From CAYJBH01 sp964370605 (lineage in GTDB: Bacteria; Bacillota; Clostridia; Oscillospirales; Ruminococcaceae), in assembly GCA_964370605.1 (NCBI GenBank), contig CAYJJX010000005.1:1-64000 (forward strand): a DNA stretch of 64,000 bases, given 5' to 3'. Of this stretch, positions 1-8,164 are shown piece after piece. The translations under genes were made by a program, and so were the position numbers. A model generated the notes under the pieces. It worked only from the letters and a program-made list of their open reading frames with translations, had not been told where the DNA came from and did no database searches. Positions within the stretch are counted from its first letter, which is position 1. Every line of letters starts with the position of its first letter.

Positions 1-266
1 CTGCTAACGGCAGCCGAGGGTGACCTTAGGGATAGTGCAACAGAGATATACCGCCGATATTTTTCGGTAAGGGTGGAAAGGCGAGGTAAGAGCTCACCGG
101 TTTGACGGAGACGTCAAAGCCATGTAAACCCTACCCGATGCAACACGTTATGAGGCTTGCGGCTTTGCCGCAAAAAAGGCTGTCCGCCTGCCTCGAAGTG
201 GCTTTAGCCGCACCGGCGACGGGCGGCACAGATAGATGGTCGCACACCACAAAACCCGGCTTATTG
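1..266 (+). ncRNA. rnpB: RNase P RNA (bacterial type A), 5' end outside window
   Basis: Catalytic RNA of RNase P, which trims 5' leaders from pre-tRNAs. Several conserved blocks appear in the right order: AGGGTGACC and ATAGTGCAACAGAGA near 18-46, GGTAAGGGTGGAAAGGCG at about 66-83, GGTAAGAGCTCACCGG at 85-100, the GTAAACCCTACCC block near 123-136, and the 3' signature AGATAGATGGTCGC followed by ACAAAACCCGGCTTAT ending near 265. The first strand of the outer helix lies before base 1, so the gene is partial. An open frame across it (102-323) is coincidental. No clear terminator separates it from the SCIFF gene. Confidence 0.93.
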
Positions 267-319
267 TTTGCTCTGTATAAAAAATTATCGTTCACACAAT
301 TCAAGAAAAAGGAGAAACT

Positions 320-484
320 ATGAATCATGTTGTTACAATAAACGGCGCAAGTCTGACCGACAGCACAAAGAGCGGCGGATGTGGCGAATGTCAAACCTCT
401 TGTCAATCTGCATGCAAAACATCATGCACCGTTGCAAATCAGCTTTGCGAGCGTCGCGAAAAAGAGCAAGAAGGCAAAAAATAA
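320..484 (+). CDS. SCIFF ribosomal peptide precursor (six cysteines in forty-five residues)
   Basis: 54-residue precursor of a thioether-crosslinked peptide (ranthipeptide/SCIFF family). The sequence starts MNHVVTINGASLTDS and holds the family core CGECQTSCQSACKTSC followed by a sixth Cys in NQLC; the cysteines are residues 21, 24, 28, 32, 36 and 43. A GGAG sits a few bases before the ATG. The stop codon directly abuts the start of the radical SAM maturase at 485, so the two are a translationally linked pair. Family knowledge: the maturase joins Cys thiols to nearby residues. The biological role in this organism is unknown. Confidence 0.95.
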   Translation: MNHVVTINGASLTDSTKSGGCGECQTSCQSACKTSCTVANQLCERREKEQEGKK

Positions 485-1813
485 ATGGTACATACATTTG
501 AGCGAGGCGGTCTCATGTTGGCACTTGACACCGAAAGCGGTGCGGTACATGTAGTTGACCGACTTGCTTTTTTGTTGCTTTCAGATCGAAAGGAACAAGC
601 ACAAAAAGAGTTCACGACAAGCGAAATCGAGCAGGCGGTGAAAGAACTCAATCAACTTCGAGCCACCGGCCAACTTTTCACGCTCGAGAATACTGAAGCA
701 CGCAAAAAAGCCCAGCAAGCACAGCCGGTGCTCAAGGCAATGTGCCTTCACATGGCACATGCCTGCAATATGGAGTGTCGATATTGCTTTGCAAAAGGCG
801 GACACTTTGGCGGAAAATGGGAACTAATGTCGCTTGAAGTCGCCAAAAAATCCATCGATATGCTCTGTGAGCAATCAAAAGGACGCAAGAATCTTGAGGT
901 GGACTTCTTTGGTGGAGAGCCACTGCTTAATTTTGACGTGATTAAAAAGACTGTAGAATACGCGCGATCGTTGGAAGTTATGCACGGAAAGAAGTTTCGT
1001 TTCACCGTGACGACCAACGGTCTGATGCTGAACGACGAAATTGCAGATTTTATTAATGCTGAAGCCGATAATGTCGTATTGTCACACGATGGTAGAAAAG
1101 AGATCAACGATCAAAACCGCAAGACTTTATCGGGCGAGGGGACACACGATCTCATCACCGAGAAGTATAAGCGTCTGCTGTCGAAGCGTGGAGATAAAAG
1201 CTATTATGTTAGGGGTACTTTTACCGCCGACAACATAGATTTTCACCGTGATGTTTTTCATCTTTCACAGCAGGGGTTTCGCAACATTTCGGTTGAGCCG
1301 GTTTCGTCGAGCGGAACCGATTATGCCTTAACATCGGAGCATATGTCTGCTATCGCCGCCTCATATGAGAAGATTTTTGATCATATGCTTGAAGATGATG
1401 ACTTGATTTTCTTTCATCTGCTTGCGGACCTTTCGGGAGGCCCCTGTGCCATAAAACGGATTAGGGGATGCGGTGCCGGTTGCGAGTATGTCGCCGTCAC
1501 GCCGTCCGGTGAACTGTACCCATGTCATCAGTTTGTCGGCATCGAACGATATCGCCTCGGGACACTGTCGGAAGGAATAACTGAAAAAAGCATAACAGAG
1601 GAGTTTTTCAATACGACTTTGTTGACTAAAAAAGAGTGTGCCGACTGTTTCGCAAAATATTTTTGTAGCGGAGGTTGTGCGGCGGCGAGTTATAACGCTA
1701 CGGGTGAGATTAAAGGTCAAGATGTCATGTATTGCGACCTGATGAAGATGCGTACCGAATTTGCTATTGCGCTTGCCGCAAGACGCGCCCTTGAGTCGGT
1801 CAAAAAAAATTAG
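485..1813 (+). CDS. SCIFF radical SAM maturase (SPASM domain)
   Basis: 442-residue radical SAM enzyme of the SCIFF maturase family (CteB-like). Order of domains: an N-terminal part of about 95 residues resembling the RiPP recognition element; the radical SAM motif CNMECRYC near residue 97, which would hold the 4Fe-4S cluster that cleaves S-adenosylmethionine; a FFGGEPLLN segment; then a C-terminal SPASM region with CGAGCEY, YPCHQF, CADCFAKYFCSGGC and YCDL, the expected ligands of auxiliary clusters. It should install thioether bonds in the peptide encoded immediately upstream. Length fits the family. No exporter or protease specific to the peptide is seen nearby. Confidence 0.95.
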   Translation: MVHTFERGGLMLALDTESGAVHVVDRLAFLLLSDRKEQAQKEFTTSEIEQAVKELNQLRATGQLFTLENTEARKKAQQAQPVLKAMCLHMAHACNMECRYCFAKGGHFGGKWELMSLEVAKKSIDMLCEQSKGRKNLEVDFFGGEPLLNFDVIKKTVEYARSLEVMHGKKFRFTVTTNGLMLNDEIADFINAEADNVVLSHDGRKEINDQNRKTLSGEGTHDLITEKYKRLLSKRGDKSYYVRGTFTADNIDFHRDVFHLSQQGFRNISVEPVSSSGTDYALTSEHMSAIAASYEKIFDHMLEDDDLIFFHLLADLSGGPCAIKRIRGCGAGCEYVAVTPSGELYPCHQFVGIERYRLGTLSEGITEKSITEEFFNTTLLTKKECADCFAKYFCSGGCAAASYNATGEIKGQDVMYCDLMKMRTEFAIALAARRALESVKKN

Positions 1814-1833
1814 TATGTTGTTTTATAAAACAC

Positions 1834-1862
1834 TTTACAGTTTTGTAAATATAATGTAAAAT
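1834..1862 (+). promoter_or_regulatory. Predicted sigma-A promoter for pyrH operon
   Basis: TTTACA at 1834-1839 and TAAAAT at 1857-1862 are separated by 17 bases, 52 bases upstream of the pyrH start. It is the best match in the gap between the SCIFF maturase and pyrH. Confidence 0.55.
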
Positions 1863-1913
1863 ATACATTAAATGAAACTACATAACCAATTAGGATAATC
1901 GAGGAACTTACGG

Positions 1914-2621
1914 ATGGAAAAACAAAAAAGACGTGTACTTTTAAAGTTAAGTGGAGAAGGGCTTGCTGGCGATGCCGGATTTTCCATCAATGCCGATTGC
2001 CTTGCGGCTACCGCAGATGCAATTGCACATGCGGCGAGTGGCGACGTGCAGCTTGGGATAGTGGTCGGCGGCGGAAACTTCTGGAGAGGTCGAACCGGCG
2101 GTGAGATGACACGTCAGGTGGCTGACGATATCGGAATGCTCGCCACGATTATGAATGCCTTAGCGGTTTCCGATGCGCTGGAGCAACGAGGCCTTAAGTC
2201 GGTTGTGCTCAGTTCACAGAATATGCCGCAACTTTGCAAGAGCTATACGCGAGAAACAGCTCTTGACTACCTTGGTCAAGGCTATATAGTGTTTTTTGCG
2301 GGTGGTACCGGCAACGGTTTTTTCTCCACCGATTCGGCTGCGGTTCTTCGTGCACTTCAGATTGATGCCGATATTGTTTTGAAATCTACCATGGTAGACG
2401 GTGTGTATGATAAAGACCCGAAAAAACACGCCGATGCCAAGCGCTACGAGCGCATCACATTCAGCGAAGTGCTTGCGCAAAACCTTTCGGTAATGGATGC
2501 GACCGGAGCATCTCTTTGTAGAGATTATGGTATGTCTATGCTGGTGTTTGATGGCTCGAAGGAGCAAAATATCATCGATGCTGTGAACGGAAAAGCTGTT
2601 GGCACATTGGTAAAAGAATAG
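1914..2621 (+). CDS. pyrH: UMP kinase
   Basis: Amino-acid-kinase-fold enzyme that phosphorylates UMP to UDP with ATP. It shows KLSGEGLAG (residues 11-19), VVGGGNFWRG (50-59), the FAGGTGNGFFSTDSAA nucleotide segment and the DGVYDKDPKK loop. At 235 residues it has the usual length. It opens the block pyrH-frr-uppS-cdsA-dxr-rseP-ispG-polC, an order widespread in Firmicutes, and frr follows after 68 bases. Confidence 0.97.
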   Translation: MEKQKRRVLLKLSGEGLAGDAGFSINADCLAATADAIAHAASGDVQLGIVVGGGNFWRGRTGGEMTRQVADDIGMLATIMNALAVSDALEQRGLKSVVLSSQNMPQLCKSYTRETALDYLGQGYIVFFAGGTGNGFFSTDSAAVLRALQIDADIVLKSTMVDGVYDKDPKKHADAKRYERITFSEVLAQNLSVMDATGASLCRDYGMSMLVFDGSKEQNIIDAVNGKAVGTLVKE

Positions 2622-2689
2622 AAAATTGTTTCGGCTTTTAACCGAACGTCAAAATCTAATAGAACAAGCAAAAAGAAATGGAGTTTATT

Positions 2690-3244
2690 ATGAGTGAGAT
2701 GACCGCGAAATACGAAAAGAAGATGGATGACGTTATTGATCGTCTGACAAGAGAGCTTGCAAATATTCGTGCAGGACGTGCAAATCCGTCGATACTGGAC
2801 AAAATTGTTGTGGATTACTATGGAACCGAGACCCCGATTAATCAGGTGGCTGCGGTTGCAACACCGGAGGCAAGAACGCTGACCATAACACCGTGGGATC
2901 CGTCTTTGATATCTGTGATTGAAAAAGCAATACTCAAATCGGATCTTGGATTGAATCCAACCAATGACGGTAAGGTCATGCGCCTTAACTTCCCGGCACC
3001 GACCGAAGAGCGCAGAAAAGCCTTATCAAAAGAAGTTCATGTCTACTGTGAAGAGGCAAAAGTCGCTATTCGCAACGTACGCCGTGATGCGATTGACAAG
3101 TTTAAGGCAATGAAAAAATCGTCTGAAATTACAGAGGATGATCTCAAGGATCTTGAGAATGAAACACAGAAATTGACCGATAAAAAGGTCAAGGCACTGG
3201 ATGATATCTACACAAACAAAAACAAAGAGATAATGGAGATATGA
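2690..3244 (+). CDS. frr: Ribosome recycling factor
   Basis: RRF, which with EF-G splits post-termination ribosomes. Typical segments are RAGRANPSILDKI, the INQVA region, LTITPWD and the TEERRKAL stretch. The ATG at 2690 is chosen over the in-frame ATG at 2678 because GGAG at 2680-2683 lies six bases before 2690; this gives 184 residues, close to the usual 185. The stop overlaps the uppS start (ATGA), suggesting coupling. Confidence 0.96.
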   Translation: MSEMTAKYEKKMDDVIDRLTRELANIRAGRANPSILDKIVVDYYGTETPINQVAAVATPEARTLTITPWDPSLISVIEKAILKSDLGLNPTNDGKVMRLNFPAPTEERRKALSKEVHVYCEEAKVAIRNVRRDAIDKFKAMKKSSEITEDDLKDLENETQKLTDKKVKALDDIYTNKNKEIMEI

Positions 3245-3945
3245 CGACCTCATTTGAAGGACTGAATATCGGTATAATAATGGATGGCAACGGCAGATGG
3301 GCAAAAAAGAACCATCTGCCACGCTATATGGGACACCGAAAGGGAGCCGAGGTTTTCACCGACATTGTGAAGTATTGCAATGCTAAAGGGGTGAAGTCGG
3401 TTGCCTTTTATGCCTTTTCTACCGAGAATTGGAAGAGATCGACCGAGGAGGTCAATAACCTGATGCAACTCTTTAAAGAGTATCTCATCAAGGCATTTGA
3501 CCATGAAAAGGACAACAACCGTGTCATATTCATCGGTGAACGAGAAGGACTGTCGGAAGATCTTATCAATCTGATGGATCGGATCGAAAAGGGTTCGAGC
3601 GACAAGACCGGAATGACACTTTATGTCGCAGTGAATTATGGTGGTAGGGCAGAACTGACCGACATAACAAAACGGCTCTGCAAAAAGGTGGAACTCGGTG
3701 AACTTTCGCCCGACGACATCACGCAGGCAACAATTTCTCGCCACCTATATACCTATGATACTCCGGAAATGGATATTATTATTCGACCTTCCGGCGAACA
3801 GCGGCTTTCCAATTTTTTAATCTGGCAAAGTGCTTATGCCGAGTTTATCTACATGGATGTGCTCTGGCCCGACTTTACGACGAAAGACCTCGACACCGCA
3901 GTTGAAGAGTATCATGGTCGAAATCGGCGCTTCGGCGGAAGATAA
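3241..3945 (+). CDS. uppS: Isoprenyl transferase (undecaprenyl diphosphate synthase)
   Basis: Cis-prenyltransferase that extends farnesyl diphosphate to undecaprenyl diphosphate, the lipid carrier for cell-wall synthesis. The diphosphate site MDGNGRWA is at residues 14-21 with the Mg-binding Asp15; FYAFSTENWKR and IIRPSGEQRLSNFLIWQ are the other signatures. 234 residues is slightly short but complete. It overlaps frr by four bases and works downstream of ispA, also in this window. Confidence 0.97.
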   Translation: MTTSFEGLNIGIIMDGNGRWAKKNHLPRYMGHRKGAEVFTDIVKYCNAKGVKSVAFYAFSTENWKRSTEEVNNLMQLFKEYLIKAFDHEKDNNRVIFIGEREGLSEDLINLMDRIEKGSSDKTGMTLYVAVNYGGRAELTDITKRLCKKVELGELSPDDITQATISRHLYTYDTPEMDIIIRPSGEQRLSNFLIWQSAYAEFIYMDVLWPDFTTKDLDTAVEEYHGRNRRFGGR

Positions 3946-3983
3946 GTTAACTGACGAATCAACTTTTAAGGGAGAACAACTGA

Positions 3984-4844
3984 ATGAAAAAGCGACTTTT
4001 TTCGGCTGCTTTGGGTCTCGTTATTTTGGCTGTGGTGACATTATTATACTATACTCCTGTCCTTTTGGGCATTGTCGGTGTAATACTTGCACTTGCCTTG
4101 TACGAGATTTATCGCTCGTTTGGCTCTCACTGTCTGCCAATACTAATAGGTGAATATCTGATTTGTGCACTAATGCTTTTTTCTAATGAAGAGTTGGTGC
4201 AAAACTACATTTTCATCGCCTTTTTTGCGTTCGCATTATTGGTGGTAGTATGTCTTATTTTCGACTCGGAACGATATCATGTGAAAGAGATTGGCGGCAT
4301 GCTGACATATAGTGCCATGGTCATATGCTGTTTTTATTCTTTCCTGTTCTTTCGGTTTGAGATGGCGGATTTACCAAACAGATATGATGCGGTATTTTTT
4401 ACATATCTTGCAATGTGGATTGCCTGGGGAGCAGACGTTGCAGCTTATGTTGTAGGTTCCAAGTTTGGAAAGAGAAAGCTGGCGCCGACCATCAGTCCGA
4501 ACAAGACGGTGGAGGGTGCAATCGGTGGAATGTTTGGATCGTTCATCTTTGCGATAGCAGTGACACTGCTTTATACAGGAATAGTATCGTTGTTGAATTT
4601 TGAAACCGCAATCGTCTTTAATATTTCGTTTGTTTTGATTTTGTTGCCGATATGTTTTATCGGTGCGATACTTTCTATTATGGGTGACCTGTTTGCATCG
4701 GTAATAAAACGTCAGTGCCATATCAAAGATTTTGGCAAACTCATTCCGGGACACGGCGGAATCATGGACAGATTTGACAGTCTTTTGTTGGTTACTCCGT
4801 TATTTGTAATTATTCTGAAATTGCCGATATATAATGTAATATAG
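3984..4844 (+). CDS. cdsA: Phosphatidate cytidylyltransferase (CDP-diglyceride synthase)
   Basis: Integral membrane enzyme making CDP-diacylglycerol from phosphatidate and CTP. Several hydrophobic helices are visible. The C-terminal family signature is clear: SVIKRQCHIKDFGKLIPGHG followed by GIMDRFDSLL. SPNKTVEGAIGG lies upstream of it. 286 residues, normal size. AGGGAG sits ahead of the ATG. Confidence 0.96.
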   Translation: MKKRLFSAALGLVILAVVTLLYYTPVLLGIVGVILALALYEIYRSFGSHCLPILIGEYLICALMLFSNEELVQNYIFIAFFAFALLVVVCLIFDSERYHVKEIGGMLTYSAMVICCFYSFLFFRFEMADLPNRYDAVFFTYLAMWIAWGADVAAYVVGSKFGKRKLAPTISPNKTVEGAIGGMFGSFIFAIAVTLLYTGIVSLLNFETAIVFNISFVLILLPICFIGAILSIMGDLFASVIKRQCHIKDFGKLIPGHGGIMDRFDSLLLVTPLFVIILKLPIYNVI

Positions 4845-4870
4845 GCCGAGGGAAAGGAAAGACGGAAAAT

Positions 4871-6022
4871 TTGAGAAATCTTGTGCTGTTAGGTTCAACC
4901 GGCTCTATTGGCAGGCAAACGCTGGAACTCGTGGCTTCTACCGATTGTAAAGTTTTGGCACTCTCTTGCAATAAAAGCATTGAACTGTTTGAGAGGCAGA
5001 TTGCAAAGCATCAACCACGATTTATTGCAATAGCCGACCCTGAGGCGGCAAAGCGCCTCAAAATAGGGGAATCGGTCGAGCAGGTGTTTGTTGGTGAGGA
5101 TGCCGCAGAACAGCTTACTCGGCTAGAAGCACTCAGAAAAGGTGACATTGTCCTCAACGCCGTAGTCGGAATAGCAGGGCTGAAAGCGACCCTTTCGGCG
5201 CTGGAAAACGGTATCGATGTCGCTCTTGCAAACAAGGAAAGCCTTGTCACAGGTGGCAGATTGGTCGTCGATGCCGCATCGCGTAGCGGTGCACGTCTTA
5301 TTCCGGTTGACAGCGAACATAGCGCAATTTTTCAGTGCCTCGCAGCGCCGGGCGAGCGAAAAAATTTGAAAAAAATCTGGCTGACAGCGAGCGGAGGTCC
5401 ATTTTTTGGCAAGACTAAAGAAGAGTTGTCAGACATAACTCCAAACGAAGCATTGCGACACCCCAACTGGAGCATGGGACAAAAAATTACCATCGACAGT
5501 GCTACACTTATGAATAAAGGTCTTGAAATTATAGAGGCGGCATTTCTTTTTGACCTTGCACCGGATCAAATTTCGGTGGTGGTTCATCGACAGAGTATCG
5601 TCCACTCTATGGTAGAATTTTGTGACGGAGCGCTGCTTGCGCAACTCGGAGTGCCGGACATGGCGGTTCCGATCGCCTACGCCTTAACCTATCCCAAACG
5701 AGTCAAGGGTGTTGCCGAAGTGCCCGACATACTTTCCATGTCACTCGACTTTGCCCCTCCCGACGAAGAGGCGTTTCCTTGCCTTGCCGCCGCAAAAAAG
5801 GCCCTTGGTATCGGTGGTCTAGCCCCATGTATCGTCAACGGCGCAAACGAGGCGGCGGTAGAACTTTTTTTAGCAGAGAAGATTTCATTCAACGACATCG
5901 GAAGACTTGTTTTCGGTTCGCTGAAAGTTGTTGACCAAGTGGGTCAAAAAGATACTTTTGAGATTTCTGACGTGCTCTATGCCGACAGATTAGCTCGAGA
6001 GTTTGTTTTTCAAAACAGATAG
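4871..6022 (+). CDS. dxr: 1-deoxy-D-xylulose 5-phosphate reductoisomerase
   Basis: Second enzyme of the MEP pathway, converting DXP to MEP with NADPH. The start codon is TTG, preceded by a purine-rich GGGAAAGGAAAG region. Visible motifs are the NADPH-binding GSTGSIG (residues 8-14), ALANKESLVTGG, PVDSEHSAIFQ (metal and substrate site) and the WSMGQKITIDSATLMNKG stretch. 383 residues is the usual length. Its stop codon directly precedes the rseP region, a pairing common in bacteria. Confidence 0.96.
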   Translation: MRNLVLLGSTGSIGRQTLELVASTDCKVLALSCNKSIELFERQIAKHQPRFIAIADPEAAKRLKIGESVEQVFVGEDAAEQLTRLEALRKGDIVLNAVVGIAGLKATLSALENGIDVALANKESLVTGGRLVVDAASRSGARLIPVDSEHSAIFQCLAAPGERKNLKKIWLTASGGPFFGKTKEELSDITPNEALRHPNWSMGQKITIDSATLMNKGLEIIEAAFLFDLAPDQISVVVHRQSIVHSMVEFCDGALLAQLGVPDMAVPIAYALTYPKRVKGVAEVPDILSMSLDFAPPDEEAFPCLAAAKKALGIGGLAPCIVNGANEAAVELFLAEKISFNDIGRLVFGSLKVVDQVGQKDTFEISDVLYADRLAREFVFQNR

Positions 6023-6031
6023 GTGGTTTCA

Positions 6032-7069
6032 TTGTCAATGGTATTAACCGCGGTTGCGGCGATTTTAATATTCAGTTTAGTCATATTTATCCATGAACTC
6101 GGACATTTTCTTGCCGCTAAAAAATTTGGCGTCAAAGTCAATGAATTTGCGATCGGGATGGGTCCTGTGATATTTTCCTTTGAACGTGGGGAGACACTCT
6201 ATCGGTTGCGGTTGTTGCCGATAGGCGGCTTTGTTGCGATGGAAGGCGAGGACGAGGAGAGTGATCATGAACGCTCATTTTCCAACCTTCCGAAACTTAA
6301 GAAGGCTGTGATCATGGTAGCGGGAGCGGTCATGAACCTCTTGCTGGGTTTTTTGGTAATGCTGATAATGGTATCAAGCAATGAAATGATAGCCAGTCGT
6401 ACAGTCAGCGGGTTCACGGTTGAAAACAGTTCGGCCGAGGCGAGTGGACTCATGGTGGATGACACCATAGTCGGGGTGAATGGAAGACGAGTATATATTA
6501 CAAATGACATTATGTATGAACTTGCAAGAACGCAGGAAAATTCAGCAGAACTCACGGTGCAACGTGGAGATGAGACCGTCACATTGAACGAAGTCAAGTT
6601 TGACACCATCGAGCATGAGGACGGCTATGTTCAGTTTGTGCCGGGGTTCAGTGTCTACGGTTTGGAAAAAACTTTCTTTGCGGTGATTGACGAGTCTTTT
6701 CGTTACACGCTGTCTATTGCAAGAGTCATTTTCCTCTCGCTCATCGACCTTGTGACCGGTCGTGTGGCGATAAATAATTTGTCCGGTCCTGTCGGTATCA
6801 TAACGGTTATCAGTGATGCCGTTTCGGTCGGTCTCGACTCACTATTATTTATTCTGGCTATGCTTACAGTCAATCTCGGTATCTTTAACCTATTGCCGTT
6901 TCCTGCGCTGGACGGCGGTCGGTTGTTCCTTCTTTTGATTGAGGCGATTATACGTCGCCCGATACCTCAAAAATACGAAATAGTAATAAATGGCGTGGGT
7001 TTTGTGCTGTTGATGGCGCTTATGCTGTTTGTAACATTCAATGACGTTACTAAGTTAATAGATTTTTAA
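6032..7069 (+). CDS. rseP: Site-2 intramembrane metalloprotease (RseP/RasP family)
   Basis: Membrane zinc protease for regulated intramembrane proteolysis, typically of anti-sigma factors and signal-peptide remnants. HELGH is at residues 21-25, a PDZ domain lies at about residues 110-190, and the second zinc-ligand region reads LLPFPALDGGRL. The frame is open from a GTG at 6023, but the AGGTGG at 6021-6026 is best placed for TTG at 6032 (spacer 5) or ATG at 6038 (spacer 11). I chose 6032; the exact start is uncertain. Confidence 0.93.
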   Translation: MSMVLTAVAAILIFSLVIFIHELGHFLAAKKFGVKVNEFAIGMGPVIFSFERGETLYRLRLLPIGGFVAMEGEDEESDHERSFSNLPKLKKAVIMVAGAVMNLLLGFLVMLIMVSSNEMIASRTVSGFTVENSSAEASGLMVDDTIVGVNGRRVYITNDIMYELARTQENSAELTVQRGDETVTLNEVKFDTIEHEDGYVQFVPGFSVYGLEKTFFAVIDESFRYTLSIARVIFLSLIDLVTGRVAINNLSGPVGIITVISDAVSVGLDSLLFILAMLTVNLGIFNLLPFPALDGGRLFLLLIEAIIRRPIPQKYEIVINGVGFVLLMALMLFVTFNDVTKLIDF

Positions 7070-7072
7070 CAA

Positions 7073-7089
7073 TTGACCAATCAGGTCAA
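7073..7089. repeat. Palindrome TTGACC-N5-GGTCAA, copy 1
   Basis: A perfect 6-bp inverted repeat with a 5-base loop lies in the rseP-ispG gap, four bases after the rseP stop. The same arms and spacing recur at 27713-27729, and a TGACC-N5-GGTCA core forms the tip of the terminator hairpin at 27834-27864. It could be an operator half-site pair or a small RNA stem; nothing in the sequence decides between them. Confidence 0.4.
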
Positions 7090-7117
7090 ATGCTTGTTAT
7101 GAAAGGATTGTTCAAAA

Positions 7118-8164
7118 ATGACCAGACAGGTTACGGTAGGAAACAAGGTCATCGGTGGTGGGGCGGACATTACGGTTCAGTCCATGCTTTCGATGCCTTT
7201 TGACGATATAAGCGGGAATGTCGAGCAGGCAATACGGTTGAGCGAAGTCGGTTGTGACATAATTCGTATTGCGGTTCCGAATCTTGTTGCGATTGAGACG
7301 CTTCGTGCCGTGAAAGCCTCGGTCGATTGTCCGATTGTTGCCGACATTCATTTTAACCATAAGTTGGCGCTTGCGTCGGTAGCTGCCGGTGTCGATAAGG
7401 TCAGGATAAACCCCGGCAATATCGGAGGGAGTGACAATGTTCATGCTGTTGCAGCGAGTTGTGGTGCAGCGTCTGTTCCGATAAGGATCGGTGTAAACAG
7501 TGGAAGTGTTGAGCCGGAGCTTGCAAAAAAATTTGGTGATGACCGAGCGGGAGCGTTAGTCGAGAGCGCTTTGTCACATGTTCGTTTGCTGGAAAACGAG
7601 CGTTTCAATGACATTGTAATCTCGGTAAAATGCAGTAGTGTCCCGCTGATGATAGAGAGTTACAGACGGCTGTCACAGCTTGTCGATTATCCGCTACATC
7701 TCGGGGTGACCGAAGCAGGGACACTCATGCAGTCGCTCTGCAAATCGTCGCTCGGAATTGGGACGCTGTTGATGGAGGACATCGGTGATACCATGCGTGT
7801 GTCATTGACCGGTGATGTATGTGATGAGGTGATGGCGGCACGCCATATCTTGCGCGCTTCGGGTCGGTCGAATGGGGGAGTGGAGCTGATCAGCTGTCCC
7901 ACCTGCGGAAGAACGCAGATACCGCTTGAAGAGATTGCAAAGACGGTGGAAGAGCGGCTTGTACATATAAAAGCACCTATAAAGGTTGCTGTAATGGGCT
8001 GTGTTGTAAACGGTCCGGGCGAGGCACGAGATGCTGACATCGGAATTGCAGGTGGCAAAGATTCGGCAGTGCTCTTCAAAAAAGGGGAGCGCATCAGGAC
8101 TTTAAAGGGTGATTTCACCGAGGAATTTATTAGGGAGGTCGAAGAGGTTGCAGGGCTTTCATAA
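7118..8164 (+). CDS. ispG: 4-hydroxy-3-methylbut-2-en-1-yl diphosphate synthase
   Basis: Iron-sulfur enzyme of the MEP pathway, reducing MEcPP to HMBPP. It has the 4Fe-4S cysteine motifs SCPTCGRTQI and GCVVNGPGEARDADIGIAGG, and the N-terminal TIM-barrel segments VQSMLSMP, VADIHFNHKLAL and RINPGNIGG. 348 residues. A GAAAGGATT segment precedes the ATG. The end overlaps the probable polC start by 17 bases. Confidence 0.97.
   Translation: MTRQVTVGNKVIGGGADITVQSMLSMPFDDISGNVEQAIRLSEVGCDIIRIAVPNLVAIETLRAVKASVDCPIVADIHFNHKLALASVAAGVDKVRINPGNIGGSDNVHAVAASCGAASVPIRIGVNSGSVEPELAKKFGDDRAGALVESALSHVRLLENERFNDIVISVKCSSVPLMIESYRRLSQLVDYPLHLGVTEAGTLMQSLCKSSLGIGTLLMEDIGDTMRVSLTGDVCDEVMAARHILRASGRSNGGVELISCPTCGRTQIPLEEIAKTVEERLVHIKAPIKVAVMGCVVNGPGEARDADIGIAGGKDSAVLFKKGERIRTLKGDFTEEFIREVEEVAGLS

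Noticed and set aside
102..323. 73-codon frame at the left edge
   Set aside because: It overlaps conserved RNase P RNA blocks and would run into the SCIFF start.
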